40,714 nucleotides of DNA from an uncultured Ruminococcus sp. (lineage in GTDB: Bacteria; Bacillota; Clostridia; Oscillospirales; Acutalibacteraceae). The first letter of the stretch is position 1, and every line of letters starts with the position of its first letter. This document shows positions 39,932 to 40,714 of this stretch, piece by piece. The DNA is taken from contig CADASG010000014.1 of the NCBI GenBank assembly GCA_902790475.1, positions 1 to 40,714 of the forward strand, in the 5' to 3' direction. Below the pieces are notes generated by a model, which made no database searches, was not told the DNA's origin, and saw nothing but the letters and a program-made list of their open reading frames with translations. Position numbers and translations under genes: made by a program.

Positions 39932-39963
39932 ATTTCGATTAATTAACTATTACAAATCGAAAT
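39932..39963 (+). promoter_or_regulatory. Inverted repeat upstream of the sigma-like gene
   Basis: ATTTCGATT (39932-39940) and AATCGAAAT (39955-39963) are exact inverted copies 14 bases apart, ending just before GGAGGA of the following gene. It may be an operator or an mRNA hairpin that hides the ribosome binding site. No T run follows. Confidence 0.5.
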
Positions 39964-39977
39964 TGGAGGAATTATTT

Positions 39978-40397
39978 TTGAAACAAATTAACCTGCGGGA
40001 CTATTACCCGCATTATAAAGAAGATAAAATTGTTGAGGTGCCGGACGAGGTTGCCGCGCTTTTGGAAGATTTAGACCGCAAAGAAGAAAGTTATCTCAGA
40101 TATTTGCGCCGTTACGGCGCTTTCTTTACGTTTGACCTCGGAGACATAAAGGAAAAGGATATGCCTTTTCAAAAATCACCTATTGATATATTAGAACAGC
40201 AAAGGACGCTTTCTTTATTGTATCAAGGTCTTGCAAAGCTGCCGAAAAAGCAAGGTAGAAGAATTTACGCTCACTATTTTTTAGGTATCAGCAAGTCGGA
40301 AATCGCACGTCTCGAACATTGTCATAAGAGCACAATATGCGAAAGCATAGACAGCGGTTTAACAGCCCTTGAAAAATTTTTTGAAAAATTTTCGTAA
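39978..40397 (+). CDS. Sigma-70 region 4-like RNA polymerase factor of the ICE
   Basis: This protein of about 139 residues starts at TTG 39978 behind GGAGGA. QINLRDYYPHYKEDKIVEVPDEVAALLED is the typical opening of the Tn916/Tn1549 sigma-like factors. The C-terminal third has a helix-turn-helix near 98-130 (RRIYAHYFLGISKSEIARLE, then HCHKSTICESIDSGLTALEKFF) like sigma region 4. These factors are thought to direct element promoters, in particular those for excision and transfer. In related elements the recombinase gene follows; it is not reached here. Confidence 0.85.
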   Translation: MKQINLRDYYPHYKEDKIVEVPDEVAALLEDLDRKEESYLRYLRRYGAFFTFDLGDIKEKDMPFQKSPIDILEQQRTLSLLYQGLAKLPKKQGRRIYAHYFLGISKSEIARLEHCHKSTICESIDSGLTALEKFFEKFS

Positions 40398-40714
40398 AGC
40401 ACCCCGACAAATGGCCAAAAAATGTCCGTATATTATAGAAGGGTATTTTTCGGCAGGACAAAATCTCAAAAAGGACAGGATATAAAACTGTCAACGTGAG
40501 AACGTCATTAACTGCTTTTGTCCCCTTTATTGCACTTTGACAACTGAATATACATTGTTACAGGTACTTCATTCCGTGTCCTGAGCGAAGAATGAGGCGG
40601 CGCCAGAACAGACAAGCCTACGAGGTGATGAACCGGCTTGCCCGAGCGATTAACGCAACTTATTAAATTTGCCATGGCCGGCAAGGAGCGAGGACGGTGC
40701 GGATGATAATGGTA
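40398..40714 (+). other. Untranslated structured region at the right window edge
   Basis: No convincing gene was seen in the last 317 bases. Inverted repeats TCATTC/GAATGA (40569-40574 with 40590-40595) and CAAGCC/GGCTTG (40613-40618 with 40635-40640) are present. A palindromic GCCATGGC lies near 40670-40680. TTTGACAACTGAATATAC lies just before them. A short frame (MMNRLARAINATY) near 40626-40668 is too small to support. In related ICEs this stretch separates the sigma-like gene from excisionase or recombinase genes, so it may be a leader or regulatory RNA (inference). Confidence 0.35.

Noticed and set aside
34583-39950. Antibiotic resistance or classic toxin-antitoxin cargo
   Set aside because: Each gene in the AT-rich region was read and none resembles a resistance enzyme, ribosomal protection protein, efflux pump or known toxin-antitoxin pair.
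40288-40494. Minus-strand ORF across the sigma-like gene end
   Set aside because: It overlaps the helix-turn-helix coding part of the sigma-like gene, has no family match and no ribosome binding site.
40560-40714. tRNA gene or attachment site at the right edge
   Set aside because: The stem-loops do not fold into a cloverleaf with T-loop consensus, and no direct repeat of a left end is available in this window.

Overview
The window is most of an integrative conjugative element (ICE) of the Tn1549/CTn type from a low- to mid-GC Firmicute, most likely a gut clostridium (Oscillospiraceae/Ruminococcaceae-like). The evidence is the long, almost entirely plus-strand operon with strong AGGAGG ribosome binding sites and frequent TTG/GTG starts, plus the ordered set of families typical of these elements: RepA (DUF6017), DUF3991/toprim primase, PcfB, VirD4, Maff2, VirB6-like, PrgI, VirB4, M23/NlpC-P60 hydrolase, DUF4315, DUF4366, SpaA adhesin/sortase B, TopB, MobC, relaxase and sigma-like factor. 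The element is cut at both ends: RepA enters from the left, and no integrase or recombinase is reached on the right.

Layout. 1-7.2 kb: replication initiator end, primase-like protein, small regulators, an LPD1 zincin-like protein, a tandem duplicated gene pair (one copy frameshifted), DUF3846 and PcfB. 7.2-23.8 kb: the mating machine. It contains the VirD4 coupling protein, a strong terminator, Maff2, VirB6-like, SpoVG-like, an MT-A70 methyltransferase, PrgI, the VirB4 ATPase, a cell-wall hydrolase, DUF4315, DUF4366, and a 1629-residue surface adhesin whose C-terminus is itself a class B sortase. 23.9-26.3 kb: a nucleotide-metabolism block (a phage-type helical protein, ThyX, dUTPase) and an LPD28 protein. 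26.6-34.6 kb: topoisomerase III, a string of accessory proteins, MobC, CD1845-like protein, an XRE regulator, DUF3849 and the relaxase. 34.6-39.95 kb: a visibly more AT-rich cargo region with a broken TraX-like gene, a minus-strand PadR/DUF6120/secreted-protein operon, and a divergent plus-strand operon of a secreted amidase-6 protein, a lipoprotein, a secreted protein and a small membrane protein. 39.98-40.4 kb: return to the backbone with a sigma-70 region 4-like factor, then an untranslated, structured end.

How it fits together. MobC and the relaxase would nick oriT. PcfB and VirD4 would pass the complex to the VirB4/VirB6/PrgI/Maff2 channel, the M23/NlpC hydrolase would open the wall, and the adhesin would hold mating cells together. 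RepA, primase, TopB, ThyX and dUTPase would support DNA copying. The most unusual signals are four. (1) About a dozen otherwise unrelated accessory proteins share a C-terminal tail ([KR]xSVxxxLxxxK, a Lys/Pro-rich linker, and usually an end such as KKKEQSL). (2) A thioester/isopeptide adhesin is fused in frame to its probable sortase. (3) Rare start codons (ATA, ATT, CTG) appear on the relaxase, primase and coupling-protein genes. (4) The exported-protein cargo module sits behind a divergent promoter pair with a 32-codon leader ORF. No antibiotic resistance gene, CRISPR array, tRNA or rRNA was seen.
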